Below, piece by piece: positions 1 through 5,615 of a stretch of 22,033 nucleotides of DNA (position 1 is the first letter of the stretch; every line of letters begins with the position of its first letter). A model generated the notes under the pieces. That model saw nothing but the letters and a program-made list of their open reading frames with translations, had not been told where the DNA came from and ran no database searches. The DNA is from a virus. Location of the stretch: positions 1 to 22,033 of IMG/VR virus record IMGVR_UViG_3300020474_000136, one strand, 5' to 3'. Both the position numbers and the translations under genes were made by a program.

Positions 1-25
1 ATGTTTGTTTGTTGCTTATACTATT

Positions 26-83
26 ATTATAGAGGTTAGGATAGTTGAATGGGGCAACTATGTGCCACTTTCTATACTGTCAT
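26..83 (-). promoter_or_regulatory. Promoter module A: palindrome plus -10 box
   Basis: On the minus strand an imperfect palindrome (ATGACAGT-ATAGAA-AGTGGCAC, 83 to 62) is followed after 30 nt by TATAAT (31-26) and then AATAGTATAAGCAACAAAC. This is the same arrangement as eight other sites in the window. It should drive a minus-strand gene that starts beyond the left edge. The palindrome lies inside the last codons of the 58-240 gene. No good -35 box is seen. The module is seen directly; activity is inferred. Confidence 0.6.
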
Positions 84-240
84 ACACTCTTACCGATAAC
101 TCTGCATCTTGTGTTAGGGTTATCCCTGCCCGATCAAGTGCTTCCCATATCTTGTTAGAAATATGGTTATGCTCATCTTCTGGTATTACTTCCCATAGGT
201 TAATGTAACCATCAAGTTCTATAAGTTGTTTGTAGTTCAT
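58..240 (-). CDS. Small acidic protein of unknown function (60 aa)
   Basis: This is a 60-residue acidic protein that I do not recognise. It has no membrane segment, cysteine pair or known motif. It is the last gene of the small operon driven by promoter module B. Its ATG (238-240) overlaps the end of the 237-419 gene (stop at 237-239), so translation is probably coupled. Its final codons run through the palindrome of promoter module A, so the C-terminal residues DSIESGT are partly dictated by that DNA site. Small unknown genes of this kind are common in T4-like marine phages, where many act early on host functions; that role is not shown here. Confidence 0.7.
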   Translation of the reverse strand: MNYKQLIELDGYINLWEVIPEDEHNHISNKIWEALDRAGITLTQDAELSVRVYDSIESGT

Positions 241-419
241 TGCATTAAGTCCTCGAATCGTTTTGTTGCATCTGCTTCGATCTCTGGTAAGATACCGAAT
301 TGATGATTCTGCTCTATCGTAGTAAGTTGCTCGTATGTAAGATTATTCTTTTTTCGATAATCTTCCCATGCTTCATCATAGCAAGTTTCGAGTAAAGACT
401 CGTGATGTAAAACTGACAT
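237..419 (-). CDS. Small conserved-type phage protein, HHESLLE family (60 aa)
   Basis: The protein starts MSVLHHESLLETCYDEA and is 60 residues long. The open frame continues upstream to 524, but the start at 419 is preferred. It follows a strong ribosome binding site (AGGAGGAG) and forms a TAATG junction with the stop of the 48-aa gene before it. The frame upstream of 419 is occupied by that other gene. The acidic, helical HHES...LT.EQL pattern resembles small hypothetical proteins I associate with cyanomyoviruses (recollection, not checked). Function unknown. It lies second in a three-gene operon with the neighbours at 419-565 and 58-240. Confidence 0.75.
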   Translation of the reverse strand: MSVLHHESLLETCYDEAWEDYRKKNNLTYEQLTTIEQNHQFGILPEIEADATKRFEDLMQ

Positions 420-565
420 TAGAATAAATCTCCTCCTGTTTGCATATAATCTACTAGAGAATTGAATTTCTTTTGATGTTTTGGATTTATACCTAGTTCT
501 CTGAAGTAGGTAATCATGACCCAAAGGACTTCCATTTGGTCATTTGTAAAATCATACTTGTTCAT
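419..565 (-). CDS. 48-aa protein of unknown function, first gene after promoter module B
   Basis: This short frame begins MNKYDFTNDQMEVLWVM and ends MQTGGDLF. It has a good ribosome binding site (AGAGGA, 6 nt before the ATG) and lies directly behind the promoter at 589-594. Its stop TAA shares a base with the ATG of the next gene (TAATG), and its last codons (GGAGGA) serve as that gene's ribosome binding site. This pattern of mutual fit is strong evidence for translation despite the small size. No motif or function is recognised. Confidence 0.75.
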   Translation of the reverse strand: MNKYDFTNDQMEVLWVMITYFRELGINPKHQKKFNSLVDYMQTGGDLF

Positions 566-588
566 AAATCCTCTTTGTTTATACTACT

Positions 589-645
589 ATTATAGTCCAT
601 AATAGAGTGAATGGTCAAATGATGTGCCACTAATGTAACTGTCAC
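589..645 (-). promoter_or_regulatory. Promoter module B: palindrome plus -10 box
   Basis: The palindrome GTGACAGT-TACATT-AGTGGCAC (645-624) overlaps the TGA stop of the 642-860 gene. After 29 nt comes TATAAT (594-589), then AGTAGTATAAACAAAGAGG and the ATG at 565. This copy also has a possible -35 box (TTGACC, 18-nt spacer), making it the best sigma70 match of the set. Confidence 0.7.
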
Positions 646-860
646 ACCCAATCGGGTGAATTAAGTTTTATCTGCTTAAATGGTTTATTGAGTCTCTTAT
701 CAATTCTTGCAAGTTCATCAACCGCACTAAAAAGATCTAGATGTGCAACATCAGGTTCTTCATCATTAAATGCTAAATCTTCTTTGATCTCGTCAGGTAA
801 ATCCCTAACTGCATCATAAATTTCTTGAAATTGTCCTTTTGTTAGTTCAATTTTAATCAT
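642..860 (-). CDS. Small acidic protein of unknown function (72 aa)
   Basis: This is a 72-residue acidic protein with probable helices and no recognised motif. Its ATG (858-860) abuts the stop of the preceding gene (861-863). The GGAGGA ribosome binding site is formed by the last codons of that gene, so the two are translationally linked. It is the last gene of the operon started by promoter module C. Its TGA stop is embedded in the palindrome of module B. The pairing with the upstream acidic protein suggests the two are made together; function is unknown. Confidence 0.75.
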   Translation of the reverse strand: MIKIELTKGQFQEIYDAVRDLPDEIKEDLAFNDEEPDVAHLDLFSAVDELARIDKRLNKPFKQIKLNSPDWV

Positions 861-1112
861 TTAAAAATCCTCCAAAACAAGTTCTTCAAATGCTTCCACA
901 CTTAATGCGGTATAATTATTTTTTTCGCATTCTTCTATACCTCTGTCCGATAACTCTTCAAAATCGAATTCGGGATATATTAATACCATTTCTACAGTAT
1001 TATACTTATCACATATTCCAAGATTATATTTTTCTTGATTATCGTCATAAAATTTTCTCTCATCATTTGTGAGTGAGTCAAAATTTCTATACATAATGTT
1101 TTTGAGTTTCAT
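861..1112 (-). CDS. Small acidic protein of unknown function (83 aa)
   Basis: This 83-residue, strongly acidic protein begins MKLKNIMYRNFDSLTNDERKF and has no recognised domain. The ATG at 1112 follows a GGAGGA ribosome binding site and shares a base with the stop of the 56-aa gene before it (TAATG). An overlapping plus-strand frame (890-1072) is its shadow. It belongs to the three-gene operon 1282 to 642. DNA-mimic or host-takeover roles are possible for small acidic phage proteins, but nothing here proves that. Confidence 0.75.
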   Translation of the reverse strand: MKLKNIMYRNFDSLTNDERKFYDDNQEKYNLGICDKYNTVEMVLIYPEFDFEELSDRGIEECEKNNYTALSVEAFEELVLEDF

Positions 1113-1282
1113 TAGAAAAATCCTCCATTAACTTCTGCATCTTGAATATTCTCGAACACTTCGACCTGTTTAGAAGTGAGTGGAAAATCCATATCCCTAA
1201 GAATATCATACAGTTTTACCATCTGGTAAATCTGATCTCCGTTCATGTGAACTGGCAATGTTTCGGGAATCATTTGTTGCAT
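1112..1282 (-). CDS. 56-aa protein of unknown function, first gene after promoter module C
   Basis: The frame begins MQQMIPETLPVHMNG and ends AEVNGGFF. It starts about 27 nt after the -10 box at 1309-1314. Its leader carries CAAAGAAAC, a stretch shared with other module leaders, and only a weak ribosome binding site; the internal Met13 is an alternative start. Its 3' end supplies the GGAGGA site and a TAATG junction for the next gene, as in the neighbouring operon. The last three residues GG-F-F echo the end of the 48-aa gene at 419-565, because both encode the downstream ribosome binding site. Function unknown. Confidence 0.65.
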   Translation of the reverse strand: MQQMIPETLPVHMNGDQIYQMVKLYDILRDMDFPLTSKQVEVFENIQDAEVNGGFF

Positions 1283-1308
1283 TTTTGTTTCTTTGTTTTC
1301 TTACTCTT

Positions 1309-1366
1309 ATTATAAGGTATATTATACCCTATGCGTGGAAGTGTGTGACACATAATTAACTGTCCA
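1309..1366 (-). promoter_or_regulatory. Promoter module C: palindrome plus -10 box
   Basis: The palindrome TGGACAGT-TAATTA-TGTGTCAC (1366-1345) overlaps the stop of the 53-aa gene. After 30 nt comes TATAAT (1314-1309), then AAGAGTAAGAAAACAAAG. A second TATAAT (1326-1321) lies within a 13-bp palindrome (GGTATATTATACC, 1316-1328). Confidence 0.65.
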
Positions 1367-1517
1367 TTAAGGGTTTCATAATATCGTCCATTATGATACC
1401 GTTAAAAGTCTGGAATATGCCAAACTCTTCATCTTCAAGTGATGTGCAAGTTTCCAATATTCCTTTTACTTCATTCAAGTGAATGAGTAACTTTTGTTTT
1501 TTAGTTAACTCACTCAT
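1356..1517 (-). CDS. 53-aa protein of unknown function
   Basis: The frame begins MSELTKKQKLLIHLNEV and ends MKPLMDS. Its ATG (1515-1517) shares a base with the stop of the upstream 1517-1774 gene (TAATG) and follows a GAGGA ribosome binding site 9 nt before. It is the last gene in the operon started by module D. Its final codons GAC AGT TAA form one arm of the palindrome of module C. It is probably a helical protein; no function is recognised. Confidence 0.7.
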   Translation of the reverse strand: MSELTKKQKLLIHLNEVKGILETCTSLEDEEFGIFQTFNGIIMDDIMKPLMDS

Positions 1518-1774
1518 TAATTTGTTTCCTCGAATGGTTCTCTTAATGGTAGTTTAAAATCAGATTTCATATAATCTTGAATCTCATCAACAACTTCGCC
1601 AAAAGAATCGTCCCAATAGTTTTGTGCTTCATCAAGAAATTCTGCATCAGGCATATTCTTGTATAGGTCATCTAGATCATCTGTTACATATTGAACTAGA
1701 TCTTTTGTTGACATATTGTCAACATATCTTTCAACTAAAAAGGATTTTAGTTCATTAATTAGTGCTTTGTCCAT
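1517..1774 (-). CDS. Acidic protein of unknown function (85 aa)
   Basis: This 85-residue protein is rich in Asp and Glu with repeated aromatic residues and has no recognised motif. The start at 1774 has an AGGA ribosome binding site that lies at the end of the gene before it (stop at 1779-1781), with a 4-nt gap. The stop overlaps the start of the 53-aa gene. It is the middle gene of the operon 2033 to 1356. High acidity and small size are shared with its neighbours. Function unknown. Confidence 0.75.
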   Translation of the reverse strand: MDKALINELKSFLVERYVDNMSTKDLVQYVTDDLDDLYKNMPDAEFLDEAQNYWDDSFGEVVDEIQDYMKSDFKLPLREPFEETN

Positions 1775-1778
1775 TGGT

Positions 1779-2033
1779 TTAAAATCCTAGTTTTTGTGCT
1801 GTTTGCTCTGTTGCTCTTCTTTGAATAACAAAATCTCTTACTCTCTCTCTGTCTAGTGAATCGCCATCGCCCCAAGTGATGTTACTATTTTCAACCGCAC
1901 ATAGGTCAAGATAGTTGAGAGTTGCAAGTGCTAACTCTTGTCTAGTTAATCCATCGATAGGATATAAAACGTCAGGGTGACTAGGTGAATAGAATGATTC
2001 GCAATAATCAAGGAATTCTTTAAAGTTGTGCAT
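1779..2033 (-). CDS. Protein of unknown function (84 aa), first gene of its operon
   Basis: The protein begins MHNFKEFLDYCESFY and has a C-terminal stretch rich in Arg and Gln (ERVRDFVIQRRATEQTAQ). It starts 27 nt after the -10 box of module D with leader CAAAGAAACATC and only a weak ribosome binding site, like the first gene of the next operon. It contains a Pro-rich segment (SPSHPDVLYPIDG) typical of small soluble phage proteins. No function is recognised. Confidence 0.7.
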   Translation of the reverse strand: MHNFKEFLDYCESFYSPSHPDVLYPIDGLTRQELALATLNYLDLCAVENSNITWGDGDSLDRERVRDFVIQRRATEQTAQKLGF

Positions 2034-2059
2034 GATGTTTCTTTGTTTGCTATACCTCT

Positions 2060-2117
2060 ATTATAGGGATAAATGGGTATGAATAGGGGAACTATGTGCC
2101 ACTAAACGTACTGTCAC
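2060..2117 (-). promoter_or_regulatory. Promoter module D: palindrome plus -10 box
   Basis: The palindrome GTGACAGT-ACGTTT-AGTGGCAC (2117-2096) contains the TGA stop of the 2114-2323 gene. After 30 nt comes TATAAT (2065-2060), then AGAGGTATAGCAAACAAAG. The segment CACATAGTT-CCCC after the palindrome is also shared with modules A and E. Confidence 0.7.
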
Positions 2118-2323
2118 ACCTCCCAAGTCCAATCGCCAAAAGTTGTGTTAGGAATAAAGATGAACTCTGTATCCTCGTCTTGAGGGTCTTTTCCATCTAC
2201 TACCCACTCCTCGCAAATTGATAGAGCATCTAGTTTTCTATCTTCGCTGACTCTGGTAGTCATCGTATTAAACAAATGTTTAGACATTTGAGTAATTGCA
2301 TTGTCACGTTCTTGTGTAGTCAT
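2114..2323 (-). CDS. Protein of unknown function (69 aa)
   Basis: This 69-residue acidic protein ends FGDWTWEV. The ATG at 2323 follows AGGAAA, which lies in the end of the preceding gene (stop at 2327-2329). It is the second gene of the two-gene operon from module E. The stop codon TGA is part of the module D palindrome. No recognised motif or function. Confidence 0.7.
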   Translation of the reverse strand: MTTQERDNAITQMSKHLFNTMTTRVSEDRKLDALSICEEWVVDGKDPQDEDTEFIFIPNTTFGDWTWEV

Positions 2324-2326
2324 GAT

Positions 2327-2515
2327 TTAGTTTTCCTGTGCAATAATATCCCACACTTCAATATAATTGTTTAACCAATTTTGTTGAAATGTAGTGAGGG
2401 CATCGATCTCAGCATATACATGAGCATATAGTAGATCATCAGCACTCATGAATGGTAGATTATGCTTATCACAAAAATCCTCCAATACATCTGATAAGAA
2501 ATCAAGTTTGTTCAT
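2327..2515 (-). CDS. Protein of unknown function (62 aa), start uncertain
   Basis: The open frame reaches 2581, but I prefer the Met at 2515 (MNKLDFLSDVLEDF), which follows AAGG with good spacing. The other two possible starts lie at 2561-2563, only 3 nt from the -10 box of module E, and at 2579-2581, inside the promoter. If transcription begins from a second -10 box (2585-2580), the start at 2563 would have a leader of about 10 nt without a ribosome binding site. The 62-aa product is acidic with a Trp-containing C-terminus. Function unknown. Confidence 0.65.
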   Translation of the reverse strand: MNKLDFLSDVLEDFCDKHNLPFMSADDLLYAHVYAEIDALTTFQQNWLNNYIEVWDIIAQEN

Positions 2516-2566
2516 GTAGTTACCTTGAATAAATTGATCGGGTGTGATGGTTGTTGTTTTCATACT

Positions 2567-2627
2567 ATTATAATAGAGCATTATAGAGGGGAATGGGGAA
2601 ATTATGTGACACTAGTTAAACTGTCAC
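2567..2627 (-). promoter_or_regulatory. Promoter module E: best palindrome plus -10 box
   Basis: This is the most perfect copy: the arms ATGTGACA and TGTCACAT are exact inverted repeats around a 10-nt centre. The core is 2627-2606. TATAAT follows at 2572-2567 (33-nt gap), with another TATAAT at 2585-2580 (20-nt gap). The region after the -10 reads AGTATGAAAACAACAACC. Confidence 0.7.
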
Positions 2628-2628
2628 A

Positions 2629-2838
2629 TCACTTGATGATTTTATATTCTCTGATGATAGGGTAATAACCAACCTCGTCAATAATTACCTCTATTAAATC
2701 CTTTTCATCTTTTGCTTCCCAAATACCAAGTGCTGAGTCATGAATTGCTCTCTCTTCATCAAAAGTTAACTGAAATTCTGGAATTCCATCGCCAACTTCA
2801 TTTAACTCAAATTCAACTTCTTTTACATGAAATTTCAT
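2629..2838 (-). CDS. Acidic protein of unknown function (69 aa)
   Basis: This 69-residue acidic protein begins MKFHVKEVEFELNEVGDG, which looks like beta strands, followed by a helical middle. Its ATG shares a base with the stop of the preceding gene (TAATG at 2836-2840) and follows AGGGAGC. It is the second gene of the operon from module F, and its stop lies 1 nt before the module E palindrome. Function unknown. Confidence 0.75.
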   Translation of the reverse strand: MKFHVKEVEFELNEVGDGIPEFQLTFDEERAIHDSALGIWEAKDEKDLIEVIIDEVGYYPIIREYKIIK

Positions 2839-3272
2839 TATGCTCCCTGATACTTGTTTACAACTTCCTCTAAGTCTATTAGAGTTCTATTTTTTTCTGG
2901 GTAGTAGTCATCTGTATTGTATGCAAACCACTCTCCCCTATCAAAAACATAACCAAACTCTGCACCACATTTATCGCAATGATCGAAAAATTCTGTGATT
3001 GAGTTTGCTGTCTTAGGTTTCTCATCGTCTCCACCATAATATTCTGGTTGGGGGTCACGCTTGACAAATGTTTGCTTATCAAAATCATATACGTTATCAG
3101 AATAGCAAGATGACATATTGCCACCTTCAATAAGTTTTTCAACTTTATCCTGACTATTATACTGTTCTAATAGTGTTAAACCCAACCACTCAGGATAACC
3201 GTCCCAATGATGATAAACTGAAACAAAATTGTCATCTGACCTTTTAATTGCGATTCTTGCATTTGTTGACAT
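2838..3272 (-). CDS. Conserved-type phage protein with YHHWDGYP motif (144 aa)
   Basis: The protein begins MSTNARIAIKRSDDNFVSVYHHWDGYPEWLG. The combination of an N-terminal beta strand and a (C/H)HWDGYP motif (residues 20-27) recalls a family of small phage proteins of unknown function (recollection, not searched). A CDKCG pair near residues 98-102 could contribute to a metal site, but no second CxxC pair is present. The ATG at 3272 follows AAGGG at very short spacing, about 27 nt after the -10 box of module F. It is the first of two genes in its operon. The 2879-3142 frame on the same strand is a shadow. Confidence 0.75.
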   Translation of the reverse strand: MSTNARIAIKRSDDNFVSVYHHWDGYPEWLGLTLLEQYNSQDKVEKLIEGGNMSSCYSDNVYDFDKQTFVKRDPQPEYYGGDDEKPKTANSITEFFDHCDKCGAEFGYVFDRGEWFAYNTDDYYPEKNRTLIDLEEVVNKYQGA

Positions 3273-3298
3273 AACCCTTAATTTGTTTGTATGAATAT

Positions 3299-3356
3299 AC
3301 TATAGGTGACTATGAGGTGATATGCAAGCAATAGTGGACAGTACGTTAACTGTCAC
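3299..3356 (-). promoter_or_regulatory. Promoter module F: palindrome plus -10 box
   Basis: The palindrome GTGACAGT-TAACGT-ACTGTCCA (3356-3335) has a perfect core GACAGT-N6-ACTGTC. It lies just after the TAG stop of the methyltransferase gene. TATAGT (3304-3299) follows after 30 nt, then ATATTCATACAAACAAATT. Confidence 0.65.
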
Positions 3357-3357
3357 A

Positions 3358-4299
3358 CTAAAACAAATCAGTAAGCGATGTATTTGGTAATCTAGAATCT
3401 ATCAGGGATTTATATTCTTCATGTAGTTCACACCCAATATAATGCCTATCTAATTGTTTAGATACCATTGCTGTTGTGCCACTACCTATGAATGGGTCGA
3501 GAATTAAATCCCCTTTTTTGCTCCCTGCCAGTATGCAAGGTTCAATTAAGTCAGGGGGAAATACTGCAAAGTGAGTTCCCTTATATGGTTTATTAGTTAC
3601 TGACCAAACAGATCTTTTATTTTTTGTTGGGTAACTTTTAGTAAGTCCAGAATGAGGTTGTAATCCAGTTCCTTTATTATGATACTTTCCTTTAGTTCTA
3701 TCTCTAGTTCCCCAGTCTTTTGCGGGTTCTTTAATTGCTTCATTGTCATAATAATATTTCTTATTCTTAGAGAATAGGAAAATATATTCATGAGATTTAG
3801 TGCATCTATCTTTAACACTTTCTGGCATTGGATTAGGTTTATGCCAAATAATATCTTGCCTAAGATACCACCCATCTTTGCGTAATGCAAACGCTAATAA
3901 CCAAGGTATTCCAATTAAATCTTTCTCTTTGAGTCCATCTAATTTGTTACCTCGTTTATTACATTTATCAGGTAAATCTTGTTTAGTTTTAGATACTGTT
4001 TGTTTAGGATATGATTGACCTTTTCCTGGTCTATAGTTATAATAACTATCCCCTATGTTTAACCATAGAGTTCCATCATCTGCTAAGACATTCTTAACTT
4101 CTCTGAATACTTTTACAAGTTCTTCAATATATTCTTCGGGTGTTTGTTCTTGTCCTATTTGTGATGACTCCCCACCATAATCCCTTAGTCCATAATAAGG
4201 GGGCGAGGTTACACACATCTGGACTCTCTCATGTATAGTAGGAATTGTATTTCTACAATCCCCATATAATATTGTATCTTTTTGAGGTCTTAATTTCAT
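3358..4299 (-). CDS. Site-specific DNA methyltransferase, SPPY type (313 aa)
   Basis: This is an S-adenosylmethionine-dependent DNA amino-methyltransferase. The catalytic motif TSPPYY is at residues 31-36 and the SAM-binding motif LDPFIGSGTT at 267-276. This is the permuted order of the beta-class enzymes, with a central region (about 85-235) probably holding the target recognition part. The SPPY form of motif IV is more typical of N4-cytosine than N6-adenine enzymes, but the base cannot be decided from sequence alone. The frame can start at a TTG at 4305; the ATG at 4299 is chosen because it overlaps the helicase stop (TAATG). There is no clear ribosome binding site, so coupling is likely. 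No adjacent endonuclease is seen, so protection of phage DNA or regulation is more likely than a complete restriction system. Confidence 0.9.
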   Translation of the reverse strand: MKLRPQKDTILYGDCRNTIPTIHERVQMCVTSPPYYGLRDYGGESSQIGQEQTPEEYIEELVKVFREVKNVLADDGTLWLNIGDSYYNYRPGKGQSYPKQTVSKTKQDLPDKCNKRGNKLDGLKEKDLIGIPWLLAFALRKDGWYLRQDIIWHKPNPMPESVKDRCTKSHEYIFLFSKNKKYYYDNEAIKEPAKDWGTRDRTKGKYHNKGTGLQPHSGLTKSYPTKNKRSVWSVTNKPYKGTHFAVFPPDLIEPCILAGSKKGDLILDPFIGSGTTAMVSKQLDRHYIGCELHEEYKSLIDSRLPNTSLTDLF

Positions 4300-5546
4300 T
4301 AGCAATAAGCGATAGGGGGAACACCATCGATGAAAATTTGATTGACTACATGCTGTAATCTTTTTCCAATAGCATCGCCACGTTTGTATCCAGTTGGAAC
4401 ACTTACTTGTCCAAACTGTTTTTTGTATAAGTGAAATGCACCTGCAGGAATAAGACCATTAGCAACTGCTTTTCTGTCATCAGTATGAACTCTAATTACT
4501 CTACCTATTGTTTGTGCCATTTCAATAATTGGTAAATTCCTGAGTAAAACAGTATGAGTTAATCCTGGAACATTGATACCTTCAGATAGTATTGAATAGT
4601 GGAAAATAACAAATCTTTTGTTATCGTCCTGACCCCACTTTGTGAGGGTGTCGAAAAACTCTTCTCTACCAACCTTTACACCATTGATGATAGCACCAAA
4701 CTTTGATGTAATGTGCATAAAGTCATATCCATTATCCTTGAAATACTCAAGAATAGTAGTATGTCCGAGCATATTACCCAATACTCTTGAACTAGGTGCA
4801 GCAACTAGGATTTTGTTGTTCTGGTTGTCATCAAATGTATTGATAATATCTCTGAGGTTATCAGCATCAATTTCATGTGCATTATACTTATCTCTTTGTG
4901 TAGTGTTACGAGTCTCGAAAGGAACAACTTTAGGGGGAACAATCGAACCACTAGCAACTAATTCCTGTGCAGGAACATTCTCCAAGACACCACCGTATAT
5001 ATTTGTGTTGTTCATGCCTCTGTCAGTAGATACACCACGACCTATGCGAGGTGTTGCTGTAAAAAAGAAACTTCTCTTTGCATACTGGACTATCTGAGAT
5101 AGAGCAATATTAAAATGCTTACCACAACCATTGTGTGCTTCATCAAAGTAAATAGTATCAACTTCTACGTCAACTGCATTAACAACTTTCTGTAGTGAGT
5201 GATATGTGGTAAATATCAAAATGTTTTTTGTGCTGTTGTTTACCCATGTATTTAACTCGAACTGATTAGTTGTGCTAAAATGATGAGTCTCTCCTGAGTG
5301 AACATGAGCAACATCAACGTCAGTAATGAACTCTAGGAACTCTGCACTCAACTGGTTAGCAAGTAAGATACGAGGGGCGACTACAACTGTAGTCTGTGCA
5401 ACTGGTAACTTGAATCTCTTGATAGCGTCAGCAATCATGATATATGTTTTACCACCACCAGTAGGCACGATGACCTGACCCTTGTCATTCTCTTGCATAG
5501 CGTCAAATGCTCTTTTCTGATGTGGACGTAAATTCATAATAACCAT
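4299..5546 (-). CDS. Superfamily II DNA/RNA helicase, DEAH type (415 aa)
   Basis: This is an ATP-dependent SF2 helicase. Visible motifs are the Q-motif-like LRPHQ (6-10), Walker A PTGGGKT (28-34), Walker B DEAH (135-138), motif III TATPR (163-167) and motif VI QTIGRVIR (345-352). It resembles the ResIII/UvsW-like helicases of T4-type phages, which act in recombination and replication, but it lacks a recognisable extra N-terminal domain, so I do not assign uvsW. A second ATG at 5537 (MNLRPHQ) could be the real start; neither has a ribosome binding site. It is first in the operon from module G, coupled to the methyltransferase. Confidence 0.85.
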   Translation of the reverse strand: MVIMNLRPHQKRAFDAMQENDKGQVIVPTGGGKTYIMIADAIKRFKLPVAQTTVVVAPRILLANQLSAEFLEFITDVDVAHVHSGETHHFSTTNQFELNTWVNNSTKNILIFTTYHSLQKVVNAVDVEVDTIYFDEAHNGCGKHFNIALSQIVQYAKRSFFFTATPRIGRGVSTDRGMNNTNIYGGVLENVPAQELVASGSIVPPKVVPFETRNTTQRDKYNAHEIDADNLRDIINTFDDNQNNKILVAAPSSRVLGNMLGHTTILEYFKDNGYDFMHITSKFGAIINGVKVGREEFFDTLTKWGQDDNKRFVIFHYSILSEGINVPGLTHTVLLRNLPIIEMAQTIGRVIRVHTDDRKAVANGLIPAGAFHLYKKQFGQVSVPTGYKRGDAIGKRLQHVVNQIFIDGVPPIAYC

Positions 5547-5558
5547 TTCAATACTCTT

Positions 5559-5615
5559 ATTATAGCATTAAAAAACCCCTCTGTCGAGGGGTTGTGACAC
5601 TATCCTAACTGGTCT
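5559..5615 (-). promoter_or_regulatory. Promoter module G: palindrome, nested terminator and -10 box
   Basis: The degenerate palindrome AGACCAGT-TAGGAT-AGTGTCAC (5615-5594) starts in the stop codon of the 5614-6747 gene. After 29 nt comes TATAAT (5564-5559), then AAGAGTATTG. In this copy the gap holds a complete intrinsic terminator, yet the spacing is kept. Confidence 0.65.
5570..5593 (-). terminator. Intrinsic terminator for the 5614-6747 transcript
   Basis: On the minus strand a perfect 8-bp stem (AACCCCTC with GAGGGGTT) with loop GACA is followed by T residues (TTTTTT counting the last two of the stem). It lies 20 nt after the stop of the 5614-6747 gene and just before the -10 box of the next operon. 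It would end read-through from the upstream operon before the helicase promoter starts. Confidence 0.85.

Noticed and set aside
420-524. N-terminal extension of the 237-419 gene up to 524
   Set aside because: The region encodes the 48-aa gene in another frame with better start signals; the extension has no ribosome binding site.
62-2627. CRISPR-like array from the repeated palindrome
   Set aside because: The repeats are about 22 bp, imperfect, and 450-2600 nt apart with genes between them, always before a -10 box; this is a promoter feature and not an array.
2606-2627. CRP-type or NtcA-type host regulator site
   Set aside because: The arms begin TGTGA/TCACA as for CRP, but the spacing between them is 14 nt and not 6; the NtcA pattern GTA-N8-TAC does not fit the nine copies.
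3597-3890. 97-aa minus-strand frame inside the methyltransferase gene
   Set aside because: A shifted frame within a gene with complete catalytic motifs; no separate start signal.
4642-5097. 151-aa plus-strand frame
   Set aside because: Antisense of the helicase gene, whose motifs are intact in the other direction; hydrophobic content is a by-product.
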